Below, piece after piece: positions 42,483 through 54,960 of a stretch of DNA of 64,000 nucleotides; the first letter of the stretch is position 1; each line of letters opens with the position of its first letter. The stretch is from positions 124,001 to 188,000 of the forward strand of contig NZ_CP192507.1 of assembly GCF_050613145.1 (NCBI RefSeq), in the 5' to 3' direction. The position numbers were made by a program, and so were the translations under genes. The stretch comes from Lysinibacillus_B sp050613145 (GTDB lineage Bacteria > Bacillota > Bacilli > Bacillales_A > Planococcaceae). The notes below the pieces were generated by a model. The model ran no database searches and had not been told where the DNA came from. It saw only the letters and a list, made by a program, of their open reading frames with translations.

Positions 42483-43529
42483 TTGCAATTCAAATTTACA
42501 GCAGTATTATTACTAGTTATTGTTTTTATTGTAGGTTGTTCCTCTCAAGATTCAGATGTGACAGAAGAAATTAATATTGATGTTTCTGATTATTTCCCGC
42601 TTATTGGTTTAGAAAGGACATATATCGAATACGGAAATACTGGTCAAGAAGAAATTTATAATGACATCGTCATACAGGAATACGACAAAGAGGGCAATGA
42701 AGTGATATATATTCATAGATATGGTGGCCTTATAGGGGAATCAGTTCTAGAGTACTCTGTAACGGAAAAAGAAATTAGATTGATTTATAGAATTAATTCA
42801 CTATTAAATAAAGAAGTAAATGAATTAGAGTTAAGTAGTAACAAGGAATGGTTTACAGGAGATGGTGATGACTCTAAAAGTATTATTACAGGAAGAGATT
42901 TAACTGTTAAAACTAAAGCTGGTACTTTTAATGATGTATTAGAAGTTACTAAAATTAAAGATTCATCTGAACCAAAGATTGTTAAATATTATGCCCCTAA
43001 GGTTGGAGTTATTAAAACGGTATATCTATTAAGTTCTGAAGATGAGCATGTATATAGTGAATTAGAGTCAATAAACTTGGATATTCTTTTAGGTAGCGTA
43101 GATAAAAATAAAATTGAGACTAATGATGAGAAAGAAGAGATTAAACAACAGGAGATAATTGATAGCAAAATCTATGTTGATAATAGATATGGATTCAAGT
43201 TTCAACTTCCGTTTGAACAAAGCGAAAATATAAAATCAAATTATGATACGTGGAATGAAAAAGTTATCTTGAAATTTACTTATATAAAAGAAGATGTAGA
43301 ACAATCTCTATTTAGTATTATAATTGATGATGAGGTAATAGAACAAAGTAATTGGGAGAACCCGATGGATGTGTATTTGGGGAATAATGGAGTGTATACA
43401 TTTTCGCTATCAATAGTACCCGAACCAAGTATATCCTTGATACAATCTGGTGACGAAAATATTCTTGAGTACGTTCAATCGATTATGGAGAATATGTATA
43501 TAGTGACTGATTCATTCGAAATGAAATAA
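42483..43529 (+). CDS. Putative lipoprotein
   Basis: This 348-residue protein starts with a TTG after AAGGAGAAG. A signal sequence FTAVLLLVIVFIVGCSSQ ends in a lipobox (Ile-Val-Gly-Cys, Cys ~19), so it is probably lipid-anchored outside the membrane. Residues 30-190 form a beta-rich domain, followed by an acidic/lysine linker and a second domain from about residue 230. I do not recognise either domain. It lies 47 bp behind the PLD gene on the same strand and ends 31 bp before the right mini-element copy. Confidence 0.7.
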   Translation: MQFKFTAVLLLVIVFIVGCSSQDSDVTEEINIDVSDYFPLIGLERTYIEYGNTGQEEIYNDIVIQEYDKEGNEVIYIHRYGGLIGESVLEYSVTEKEIRLIYRINSLLNKEVNELELSSNKEWFTGDGDDSKSIITGRDLTVKTKAGTFNDVLEVTKIKDSSEPKIVKYYAPKVGVIKTVYLLSSEDEHVYSELESINLDILLGSVDKNKIETNDEKEEIKQQEIIDSKIYVDNRYGFKFQLPFEQSENIKSNYDTWNEKVILKFTYIKEDVEQSLFSIIIDDEVIEQSNWENPMDVYLGNNGVYTFSLSIVPEPSISLIQSGDENILEYVQSIMENMYIVTDSFEMK

Positions 43530-43560
43530 TTTACCTTAAGAGTAGCTATATTAATAACTA

Positions 43561-44011
43561 TGTCCGAGCAGAACAAAGAGTTGCCTGTGACAACAAAGTC
43601 GAATCAAAACTAGAACAAAGAACTGCTCCGATGCTGGAGCAATGAATGAAGAACAGGAGAATCTGTGCCGGAGACGCACGGATTCTCCTGTTTTTGCGTG
43701 TATAGGGCTTGGAAAAGTGAAATCGACTCTTAATAAGGAAAGAACTCGAAAAGCGCGTGAGAAGGGCGATAAAGAGTTCTGGGAGAGTGTCTGGATAGGC
43801 ACCTCTGGTGCTCGCTTGGTGAGGGCGGGGGAAATGCTTGTTCAATGCCGGATTAAGCAGGACTTTATTCTAACTAGAATTAAGTTCTGCTTCATGTATG
43901 GAAAATAATTGGTAAAAATAAGCCGTTTTGTGCGCAACTTAATTCTAACTACCAACGGTGGAATGCGGGTTCAAGGCGGGGAAAAAAGCAGGACTTTATT
44001 ATTGCTGAACA
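43561..44011 (+). mobile_element. 451-bp mini-element with TGT...ACA ends, right copy
   Basis: This is identical to 6591-7041 at a constant offset of 36,970 bp. Its inner (left) flank is AACTA, while its outer (right) flank is GTTGT (44012-44016), the same five bases that precede the left copy. Direct orientation plus target duplication at the outer edges only is the arrangement of a replicative cointegrate. Confidence 0.75.
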
Positions 44012-44093
44012 GTTGTTGCGTAGCACGATAACAAACTGTTACCCAATGTAAAAAATAGGATTGCTTCATTATAAGGAGCAAACGTGAATAATT

Positions 44094-44133
44094 AGGAGTC
44101 GGAGTGTAGGATATGCACTTTGGCTCCTTTTTT
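44094..44133 (+). terminator. Terminator between island and rRNA operon
   Basis: AGGAG...AGTG pairs with CACT...GCTCCT and runs into TTTTTT. Since it lies outside the island, it was probably the original lysS terminator. Confidence 0.65.
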
Positions 44134-44614
44134 GTTTGTAGAGGGGATGAGTAAATTAAGAGAGGGTAGTGTGTGCACGGTAACACTGTTCATAAGTTAA
44201 TGGTTAAGAGTTGTCGGGAATAGTAAATTAGATTTTCACAAAAGCATTTGTGTCATTTACATATGTTGCATTATGTAAATGACAACTTCGACTTATAGAC
44301 TAAAATGAAGTTTTGTTGTTTTAGTTTGATAAGTAAAATTAGAATAAGGATTGATGATATTTTTACTTAGAATTCGTTTTTTGAATAAAAGGTTAATATG
44401 GTTTCTTTGTTTTTCTTTAAAGAAGGATGTGGCGGGAATGGTGTTTAAAGCAGCGATACGCCGTTTAATCGAGAAGGTCGTTTGTTTTTGTTTTATTGGT
44501 GAAAAAAGTTTATATTTTTTAGTGAAAAGGGGTTGCAAGATTCATAGATACATGTTAAATTATTAAACGTCGCTGAAACACAACGACACAAAACGAAAAA
44601 CTTCTTGAAAACAC
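44134..44614. other. Upstream region of the rRNA operon, no gene seen
   Basis: The stretch is AT-rich. Short frames of 71-81 codons on both strands lack good ribosome binding sites and composition. The only structure is the palindrome at 44252-44283. Confidence 0.5.
44252..44283. promoter_or_regulatory. Perfect palindrome GTCATTTACATA...TATGTAAATGAC
   Basis: Twelve-base arms flank an 8-base centre (TGTTGCAT), with no T-tract behind it, so a protein-binding site or cruciform is more likely than a terminator. It lies about 360 bp upstream of the first rRNA promoter. Confidence 0.5.
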
Positions 44615-44644
44615 TTGACTCCTTAGTTAGACATAAGGTATGAT
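44615..44644 (+). promoter_or_regulatory. rRNA operon promoter P1
   Basis: TTGACT and TATGAT are separated by 18 bp. It is the first of two tandem sigma-A promoters upstream of the 16S gene. Confidence 0.75.
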
Positions 44645-44703
44645 GTAAAAGTTGTTTTTCAAAAAAAGATTCATTATCAACGAAATAACTTTTTAAAAAG
44701 TTG

Positions 44704-44732
44704 TTGACACAGAGATGGATTAATAGTAAGAT
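44704..44732 (+). promoter_or_regulatory. rRNA operon promoter P2
   Basis: TTGACA and TAAGAT are separated by 17 bp. Tandem promoters about 90 bp apart are usual for Bacillales rRNA operons. Confidence 0.8.
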
Positions 44733-44875
44733 ATAAGAGTTGCTGCTGTAGCGGTGATGGAAATGAACTTTGAAAACTGAACAAGCAAAACGTTAACAAT
44801 AAATGTTTCTAAATAAGAAACAAAATTTTGGACATCAAACATGATGCCAGCAAATTTGAGCTTACTCAAATTCTT

Positions 44876-46440
<1,565 letters not shown>

Positions 46441-46517
46441 TTTCGGAATACTGACATGGTCAGTAGTTAACGTTTTGCGTTCAGTTTTGAAAGTTTATAA
46501 TAGTAAACTTTTAAAGA

Positions 46518-46594
<77 letters not shown>

Positions 46595-46620
46595 TATATA
46601 TTTTATATACCTCTTCATTT

Positions 46621-46696
46621 GGGGCCTTAGCTCAGCTGGGAGAGCGCCTGCCTTGCACGCAGGAGGTCAGCGGTTCGATCCCGCTAGGCTCCACCA
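46621..46696 (+). tRNA. tRNA-Ala (TGC)
   Basis: This is a 76-nt cloverleaf starting GGGGCCTTAGCTCAGC, with anticodon loop CTTGCAC (TGC), T loop GTTCGATCC and encoded CCA. It follows tRNA-Ile by 26 bp in the rRNA spacer. Confidence 0.97.
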
Positions 46697-46870
46697 AATA
46701 TATTGATTTATATCGCAATGTGATGTAAATCAGTAATTTTGTTCTTTGAAAACTGGATAAAACGACATTGAAAGCAAACACAAATTTCTATTTTAAATAG
46801 ATAAGAGTCAAAACAAGTCAAGCAATTGACGTGTAAACTTAAAATCTTGAACGTTGTTCAAGTATAACTT

Positions 46871-49799
<2,929 letters not shown>

Positions 49800-49909
49800 T
49801 TTTGTGAATTGCACAATGCACCGTTTATCCAGTTTTGAAAGAACAACTTCTTTCTTAAAAGAGAGCTTCAAGACACAGTCATACGCCGTGTATTGGAGGT
49901 CGACCATAG

Positions 49910-50025
49910 TCTAGTGATGATGGCAAAGAGGTCACACCCGTTCCCATACCGAACACGGAAGTTAAGCTCTTTAGCGCCGATGGTAGTTGGGGGCTTCCCC
50001 CTGTGAGAGTAGGACATCGCTAGGC
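49910..50025 (+). rRNA. 5S ribosomal RNA
   Basis: About 116 nt. The ends TCTAGTGATG and CATCGCTAGG pair, and the internal blocks CACACCCGTTCCCATACCG and GTAGTTGGGGG are standard for 5S. Confidence 0.96.
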
Positions 50026-50031
50026 AAAATC

Positions 50032-50061
50032 AAAGGTCTGAGAGTTTCTCAGACCTTTTTT
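50032..50061 (+). terminator. rRNA operon terminator
   Basis: AAAGGTCTGAGA pairs with TCTCAGACCTTT and is followed by TTTT. It lies seven bases behind 5S. Confidence 0.95.
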
Positions 50062-50137
50062 GTATTTAATAAATATAACAAAATCATACTATCTACTTAG
50101 GAGAGCTGAAAGGATGGAGATGCTTGGAGTCACGTGG

Positions 50138-50326
50138 TTAAGCTATTAGCATGCGAAATGCCCAGTGAGGACTGTCATTCCTTATATTTGCGGTATCCCA
50201 CAGGTGAACTATTCCCAATGCTCGATCTAGCTGCCATATATACTTGATACTTTCATCAGGTTCAATTGTTTAATCTAGGTTGAATCTGACTGTTGGCTCA
50301 TCCAAATGGACCATATCATAGACTGT
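50138..50326 (-). pseudogene. Unidentified coding remnant
   Basis: On the minus strand one frame reads LTVYDMVHLDEPTVRFNLD, a stop, then TIEPDESIKYIWQLDRALG through HLWDTANIRNDSPHWAFRML to a stop. The protein-like composition on both sides of a single stop suggests a decayed gene. I do not recognise the family. Confidence 0.3.
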
Positions 50327-50687
50327 AAGCTAGGTATGTAAAGACATGCGTTGTGAAGGGGGAAATAGAGCTGAAATAGGTTCACCGGGATAACTATTGT
50401 ATTCCTCATAATGGAATTTGTCTTTTAGTTTATTACGAAGTGTAATTTCAATCTATTTCTCCCATATTAAATTCTAAAATTCTAGCGTAAAGGGATTTAA
50501 TAATTGTAATATGCTGCTGGTCTAATTTCGAAGAAAAATTTGGATGTTACTGATACCAGTGTTGACGATGGAGATTAAAGCTATGCAATTCTTCATGTGC
50601 GCCTCGGTAAAGTCGAATTCGAACCGAGGTACCTGATGTAGCCAAGAACTAAATACATTTTAGTACAGAATTAGGGAAATGAATATG

Positions 50688-50729
50688 AAAAGAGGCGATT
50701 GATGAAAAAATCATCGGTCACCTCTTTTT
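50688..50729 (+). terminator. Hairpin with T-tract
   Basis: AAAAGAGG with partial pairing of GATGA/TCATC pairs with CCTCTTTTT. No intact gene precedes it on the plus strand, in line with loss of the gene it once served. Confidence 0.65.
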
Positions 50730-50881
50730 GTTGTTAGTCTATGAGCAAATGAATTTTTTGGTATGTCCCTTTATCAGTAATGTGTTTGAATTACTGTTCA
50801 TAGCATACAAATCCTCTCTCCCTTTAGTGTAAAGGGGCGCTCTTAGGGAATATATGTGTATTTTGCCTCAGCTGACAGAAG

Positions 50882-51553
50882 TTAAAATTCTAATATTGTA
50901 CGAATACTATTCATGTACGATTGGCTTACAGGCAGCTCGGTACCATCCTTCATTAAAATAATAAAATTTGATGTAATATCACGTGAAATCTTTTTAATAA
51001 AGTGAATGTTAATAATGTAAGATCGGTGAATCCGAATAAACATATTAGGTAATCGGATTTCTAGTTCCTTTAATGTAACGGATGTTTTATATTGCTCCCC
51101 ATTTCGATAAAACCATGTGCGCTTTTGTAAGCTCTCAATATGTGAAATTTCTCCAATCGGTATTGGACTCCAATCTTCATTTTGTTTTCCTGTTAAAAAA
51201 CGATAAGGCTCTTGCTTTTTTGGTGAAAATGTTGATGGTAATACGACGACAAGCGCAGCATTTCGGCCATCAATCGTAATGGGATAACCGATTGCATAAT
51301 AAGGTGTATCAAATAAAGAGTTATCCATTACGGCGTCTAATTTACTTTGTGATTGTAAAACACGATAGGTTAGGCTATCTTGCTTTACAGCTGTGCCTAC
51401 CTCTAATTGAAGATCGTGGCTACCACCTGCAAAATATACATACGTATTCTCTACAGCTATCGCAATGGCTGCACTTTTTGGAATCCAATCTTCTAATATA
51501 GTTTTATATTGGTCCAAGACTTTTCTATCAATAATGATGTCCCCTTGTTTCAT
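50882..51553 (-). CDS. LytTR-type transcriptional regulator next to isocitrate lyase
   Basis: This 223-residue protein has a C-terminal LytTR DNA-binding domain (residues ~130-223: HIESLQKRTWFYRNGEQYKT, then RIHRSYIINIHFIKKI). An N-terminal sensory domain of GAF/PAS or sugar-diacid-sensor type precedes it (AIAIAVENTYVYFAGG, and YYAIGYPITIDGRNAALVVV). There is no receiver domain, so a small ligand is a likelier signal than phosphorylation. Of two ATGs, 51553 is ten bases from AGAGGGGG and is preferred. It is divergent from aceA, with about 215 bp between them. Control of aceA is a reasonable inference. Confidence 0.82.
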   Translation of the reverse strand: MKQGDIIIDRKVLDQYKTILEDWIPKSAAIAIAVENTYVYFAGGSHDLQLEVGTAVKQDSLTYRVLQSQSKLDAVMDNSLFDTPYYAIGYPITIDGRNAALVVVLPSTFSPKKQEPYRFLTGKQNEDWSPIPIGEISHIESLQKRTWFYRNGEQYKTSVTLKELEIRLPNMFIRIHRSYIINIHFIKKISRDITSNFIILMKDGTELPVSQSYMNSIRTILEF

Positions 51554-51770
51554 ATAAAACATTCCCCCTCTGTATTATATGTATTTTTACATTTCATCCC
51601 AACTATAGACTATTTCATCATTAATTTCAGGTGTTTTGTCAGAAAATAATGAAAAAAATCAAAAGCTGTTATATATTAATTTACAACAAGTATACCTGTT
51701 ATGGAACAGTATTTGAAATGTTTTCTTAGCAGAGTATCTTATTAGACAATTGGGAAGGTGGAAATGTAAC

Positions 51771-53054
51771 ATGTCAACTCGTCAAGAAAAGATTGAAGCT
51801 CTAAAAAAAGATTGGGCAGAAAACCCACGTTGGAAAGGCATTGAACGTGCATATTCAGCTGAAGAGGTAGTAAAATTACAAGGTTCAGTAGTATTCGAGC
51901 AAACATTAGCTAAACGTGGTGCAGCTCGTCTTTGGAATTCTTTACACACAGAACCATTCATCAACGCTTTAGGTGCCCTAACTGGTAACCAAGCAGTTCA
52001 ACAAGTTAAAGCAGGTTTAAAAGCAATCTACTTATCGGGGTGGCAAGTAGCAGCAGACGCAAACCTTTCTGGTCAAATGTATCCTGACCAATCATTATAC
52101 CCAGCAAACTCTGTACCAGCTGTAGTTAAACGTATTAACCAAGCACTACAACGTGCAGACCAAATCGATCATTCAGAGGGTCGTGAAGATGGTTTTGACT
52201 GGTTCGCACCAATCGTAGCAGACGCTGAAGCAGGTTTCGGTGGTCCATTAAACGTATTCGAGCTTGTAAAAGGCATGGTTGAAGCAGGTGCTTCTGGCGT
52301 TCACTTAGAAGACCAATTAGCTTCTGAGAAAAAATGCGGTCACTTAGGTGGTAAAGTATTACTTCCAACTCAAAATGCAATCCGTAACTTAGTTGCAGCT
52401 CGTCTTGCAGCTGACGTAATGGGTGTTGAGACAGTTTTAATCGCTCGTACAGATGCAGATGCAGCTGACATGGTAACTTCAGATATCGATCCACGCGATG
52501 CAGAGTTCATCACTGGCGAACGTACACCAGAAGGTTTCTTCCGTACAAATGCTGGTATCAAGCAAGCAATCGCTCGTGGTTTAGCATATGCACCATACGC
52601 AGATTTAATCTGGTGTGAAACATCTCACCCATCTTTAGAAGAAGCTCGTGAATTTGCTACGGCAATCCACGCTAAATTCCCAGGGAAGATGTTAGCATAT
52701 AACTGCTCTCCATCATTCAACTGGAAAGCAAAACTTTCTGACGAAGAAATCGCAGAATACCAACGCGAATTAGGTAAACTTGGATACAAGTTCCAATTCA
52801 TTACATTAGCTGGTTTCCACAGCTTAAACTACTCTATGTTCGAGCTTGCGCATGACTACAAAGACAATGGTATGGCTGCTTACTCTAAGCTACAACAAGC
52901 TGAGTTCGCTGCAGAGTCTAAAGGTTACACAGCAACTCGTCACCAACGTGAAGTTGGTACTGGTTACTTTGATGAAGTATCACAAACAATTTCAGGTGGT
53001 CAATCATCAACAACTGCAATGGCTGGTTCTACAGAAACTGAGCAATTCGTATAA
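51771..53054 (+). CDS. aceA: Isocitrate lyase
   Basis: This is a 427-residue isocitrate lyase with the catalytic signature KKCGHLGGKVLLPTQ (Cys189), the active-site loop NCSPSFNWKAKL, and WYCETSH-like LIWCETSHPSLEEA. It splits isocitrate into succinate and glyoxylate, the first step of the glyoxylate bypass. The frame is open from a TTG at 51750 within the Shine-Dalgarno, but the ATG at 51771 follows GGAAGGTGG. Codon usage is strongly biased (highly expressed type). A malate synthase remnant follows, so the partner enzyme must be encoded elsewhere if the bypass works. Confidence 0.96.
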   Translation: MSTRQEKIEALKKDWAENPRWKGIERAYSAEEVVKLQGSVVFEQTLAKRGAARLWNSLHTEPFINALGALTGNQAVQQVKAGLKAIYLSGWQVAADANLSGQMYPDQSLYPANSVPAVVKRINQALQRADQIDHSEGREDGFDWFAPIVADAEAGFGGPLNVFELVKGMVEAGASGVHLEDQLASEKKCGHLGGKVLLPTQNAIRNLVAARLAADVMGVETVLIARTDADAADMVTSDIDPRDAEFITGERTPEGFFRTNAGIKQAIARGLAYAPYADLIWCETSHPSLEEAREFATAIHAKFPGKMLAYNCSPSFNWKAKLSDEEIAEYQRELGKLGYKFQFITLAGFHSLNYSMFELAHDYKDNGMAAYSKLQQAEFAAESKGYTATRHQREVGTGYFDEVSQTISGGQSSTTAMAGSTETEQFV

Positions 53055-53102
53055 AAAATGGCTACGAAGAGTAGCAATCGCTTAAACAAATTGTAATGAT
53101 CG

Positions 53103-53137
53103 TACACTTATACTCTAGTAAATAGAGTATAAGTGTA
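53103..53137. terminator. Perfect hairpin behind aceA
   Basis: TACACTTATACTCTA pairs perfectly with TAGAGTATAAGTGTA around GTAAA. There is no long T-tract, so it may act as an RNA-stabilising stem as well as a terminator. Confidence 0.7.
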
Positions 53138-53226
53138 TCTAATACATGAAGCATCTTGAATTTCTGTAACGGTAAGCCATTCCAGAGGACACCCTTACAG
53201 AAGTTAAGTGCAAAGTAACGATATAA

Positions 53227-53394
53227 ATCGTACTTGAAGTACTAGACGAAGAACTTGCAAAAATTAAAGAAGCTGTTGGGGAACAAGCTGATGAAAGTCG
53301 TCGTTATGCCGAAGCGACTGCACTTTTCAAACCTTTAATCGAGCAAGATGACTTTGTCGCTTTTCTAACATTACCTGGTTATGAAAAAGATTAG
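53227..53394 (+). pseudogene. C-terminal remnant of malate synthase
   Basis: The last frame before TAG at 53392 reads VLDEELAKIKEAVG, then RRYAEATALFKPLIEQDDFV, then AFLTLPGYEKD. The ending FLTLPxYE is characteristic of malate synthase A C-termini. A stop lies directly upstream (TAA at 53224), and the other ~470 codons are absent. So the gene was deleted almost completely, leaving ~55 codons behind aceA. Confidence 0.75.
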
Positions 53395-53594
53395 CTAATT
53401 CATTGTTTGTTAGACATGAAAACTCTACTATAATAATTCGTAAATTTTATTCATTTCCTACCATAATTTTCACGGAGTTGTGATAGGAGAAGACTTTTGA
53501 ACATGGGTTTTGCCTCCCATTAAATAAAGTATATATAGCGTTTAAACAAGGGGTCTATTATAAAGAATTGTGTAAGATTCTTATAAAAGGGGAG
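53395..53594. other. Non-coding stretch before the aminotransferase terminator/leader
   Basis: AT-rich; no gene or clear promoter identified. AGGAGAAGAC at 53488 precedes no usable frame. Confidence 0.4.
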
Positions 53595-53646
53595 AATGTC
53601 TTTCTAGTCATGATGGGACTAGGGAGACATTTTTTTGTGCAGAGGA
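53595..53646 (+). terminator. Intrinsic terminator upstream of the aminotransferase gene
   Basis: AATGTCT...CTAGTC pairs with GACTAG...AGACATT and runs into TTTTTT. It would end transcripts from the former aceA-malate synthase unit, or act as a leader terminator for the next gene. Confidence 0.75.
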
Positions 53647-53744
53647 TATTGTGGAAATCTAAAAATCTTCTTTCCATTGATAAAATTTTCAGAAAGTTAT
53701 ATGATGTGGTTGTGGGAGAGATTACCAAGAGGGGGCAATCGTAA

Positions 53745-54917
53745 ATGAAAAATAAAGAAATTCTACTCGTTCCAGGACCGACACCTGTTGTCGATGAAAT
53801 TTATGAGGCGCTTGCAAGTGAAACAAGAGGACATACAGATGCCCGTTTTGTTGCGATTTATAAACGGGCGATTGAAAATACAAAGAAATTATTTAATACA
53901 GATGGTGAAGTGTACGTAGTAGCCGGCTCTGGCACACTTGCGATGGAGATGGCCATTGTGAACACAGTAGCGGAAGGGGAGAGGCTACTTGTCATTAGTC
54001 ATGGTTATTTTGGAGATCGATTCACGCCGCTTGCGAAAGCATATGGGATTGAAGTAGATGTACTGCAGGCTGAGTGGGGGAAACGTGTTGAAATAGAAGC
54101 AGTACGTGAACAGCTAGCAAGTTACACATACAAAGCTGTGACAGTGACACATGCTGATACTTCAACAGGGGTAGCGTCTGATTTAGAGACACTGATTCCA
54201 ATTATTAAAGCAGCAGGCGCGTTAGCTATTGTAGATGGCGTTGTCGCAACTGCAGCACTGCAAGAAGATATGAGTAAAGCATATGGTGGCAATGAAGCCT
54301 ATAAAATTGATATCGCGTTAACTGGTTCACAAAAGGCGATTGGTGTACCACCAGGTTTAGCAATTATTGCATTTAGCAAACAGGCATTAGCTGCGCGTGA
54401 GGCACTAGAAACAGTCCGTGCTTACTACGCAGATATTCATAACTGGCGCCCCATTATGGACAACCCAGCAAATTATTTTGCAACGCCACCGGTCAATTTA
54501 ATTTATGCGTATGATAAGGCATTGGAGATAGTATTAGAAGAAGGGATGGAAAAGCGCGAGGCACGTCATATCATGTATGGACGAGCAGTACGTGAGGCAC
54601 TTCGTAGCTACGGTATGACGCCATTAGCAGATGAAGAGGTAGCAGCTGCAACACTTAGCTGTATTTTATATCCGGAAGGGGTAGAAGATGCTGCCTTTCG
54701 CAGTAACTTAGCGAGCCGTGGGGTTATTGTTGCGGGTTCGCTCGCTCATTTAGCAGGTAAAGCATTCCGCATTGGCCATATGGGGAATACTACACCAGAT
54801 CAACTTGAAAAAGCGATTCGTTTAATTGGTGAAGTACTAATGGAGCAAGGTGTGCAGGTGGACATTGAACAGGCAGTAGATATACTGCATCAAGAATTAA
54901 ATAGCTACGTAAAATAA
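53745..54917 (+). CDS. Class V PLP aminotransferase (alanine-/serine-glyoxylate type)
   Basis: This 390-residue class V aminotransferase begins LLVPGPTPVVDEIYEALASE, a signature of alanine-glyoxylate and serine-glyoxylate transaminases (PucG/Agt group). VAGSGTLAMEMA forms the phosphate site, HADTSTGVASDLE binds substrate, and K197 in GSQKAIGVPPG is the PLP lysine. It would convert glyoxylate to glycine with alanine or serine as donor. The location behind isocitrate lyase makes glyoxylate disposal a sensible role. AGAGGGGG precedes the ATG. Exact donor specificity cannot be read from sequence. Confidence 0.88.
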   Translation: MKNKEILLVPGPTPVVDEIYEALASETRGHTDARFVAIYKRAIENTKKLFNTDGEVYVVAGSGTLAMEMAIVNTVAEGERLLVISHGYFGDRFTPLAKAYGIEVDVLQAEWGKRVEIEAVREQLASYTYKAVTVTHADTSTGVASDLETLIPIIKAAGALAIVDGVVATAALQEDMSKAYGGNEAYKIDIALTGSQKAIGVPPGLAIIAFSKQALAAREALETVRAYYADIHNWRPIMDNPANYFATPPVNLIYAYDKALEIVLEEGMEKREARHIMYGRAVREALRSYGMTPLADEEVAAATLSCILYPEGVEDAAFRSNLASRGVIVAGSLAHLAGKAFRIGHMGNTTPDQLEKAIRLIGEVLMEQGVQVDIEQAVDILHQELNSYVK

Positions 54918-54918
54918 A

Positions 54919-54955
54919 AAATAGGCGCCCCGCATACAGTACGTGGCGCCTATTT
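54919..54955. terminator. Bidirectional terminator
   Basis: ATAGGCGCC pairs perfectly with GGCGCCTAT across a 14-base loop, flanked by A- and T-rich tracts, between converging genes. Confidence 0.9.
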
Positions 54956-54960
54956 GTCGT

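Larger units (their letters stand above)
50062..50881. other. 820-bp gap with decayed sequence
   Basis: There is no intact gene. It contains the minus-strand coding remnant listed at 50138-50326, an inverted repeat CCTCGGT...ACCGAGG at 50602-50631, and a terminator at 50688-50729. Frequent stops in all frames suggest degenerated genes. Confidence 0.5.

Noticed and set aside
7042..43560. TAGTT and AACTA at the inner element edges as a target duplication
   Set aside because: They are reverse complements, not direct repeats, so they do not form a target site duplication.
44351..44566. 71-codon plus-strand ORF upstream of the rRNA promoters
   Set aside because: Phe/Leu/Lys-rich low-complexity sequence without a convincing start context; probably chance.
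50602..50631. tRNA-like fragment with a T-loop-like GTTCGAATTC on the minus strand
   Set aside because: No cloverleaf can be completed; only an inverted repeat CCTCGGT/ACCGAGG is present.
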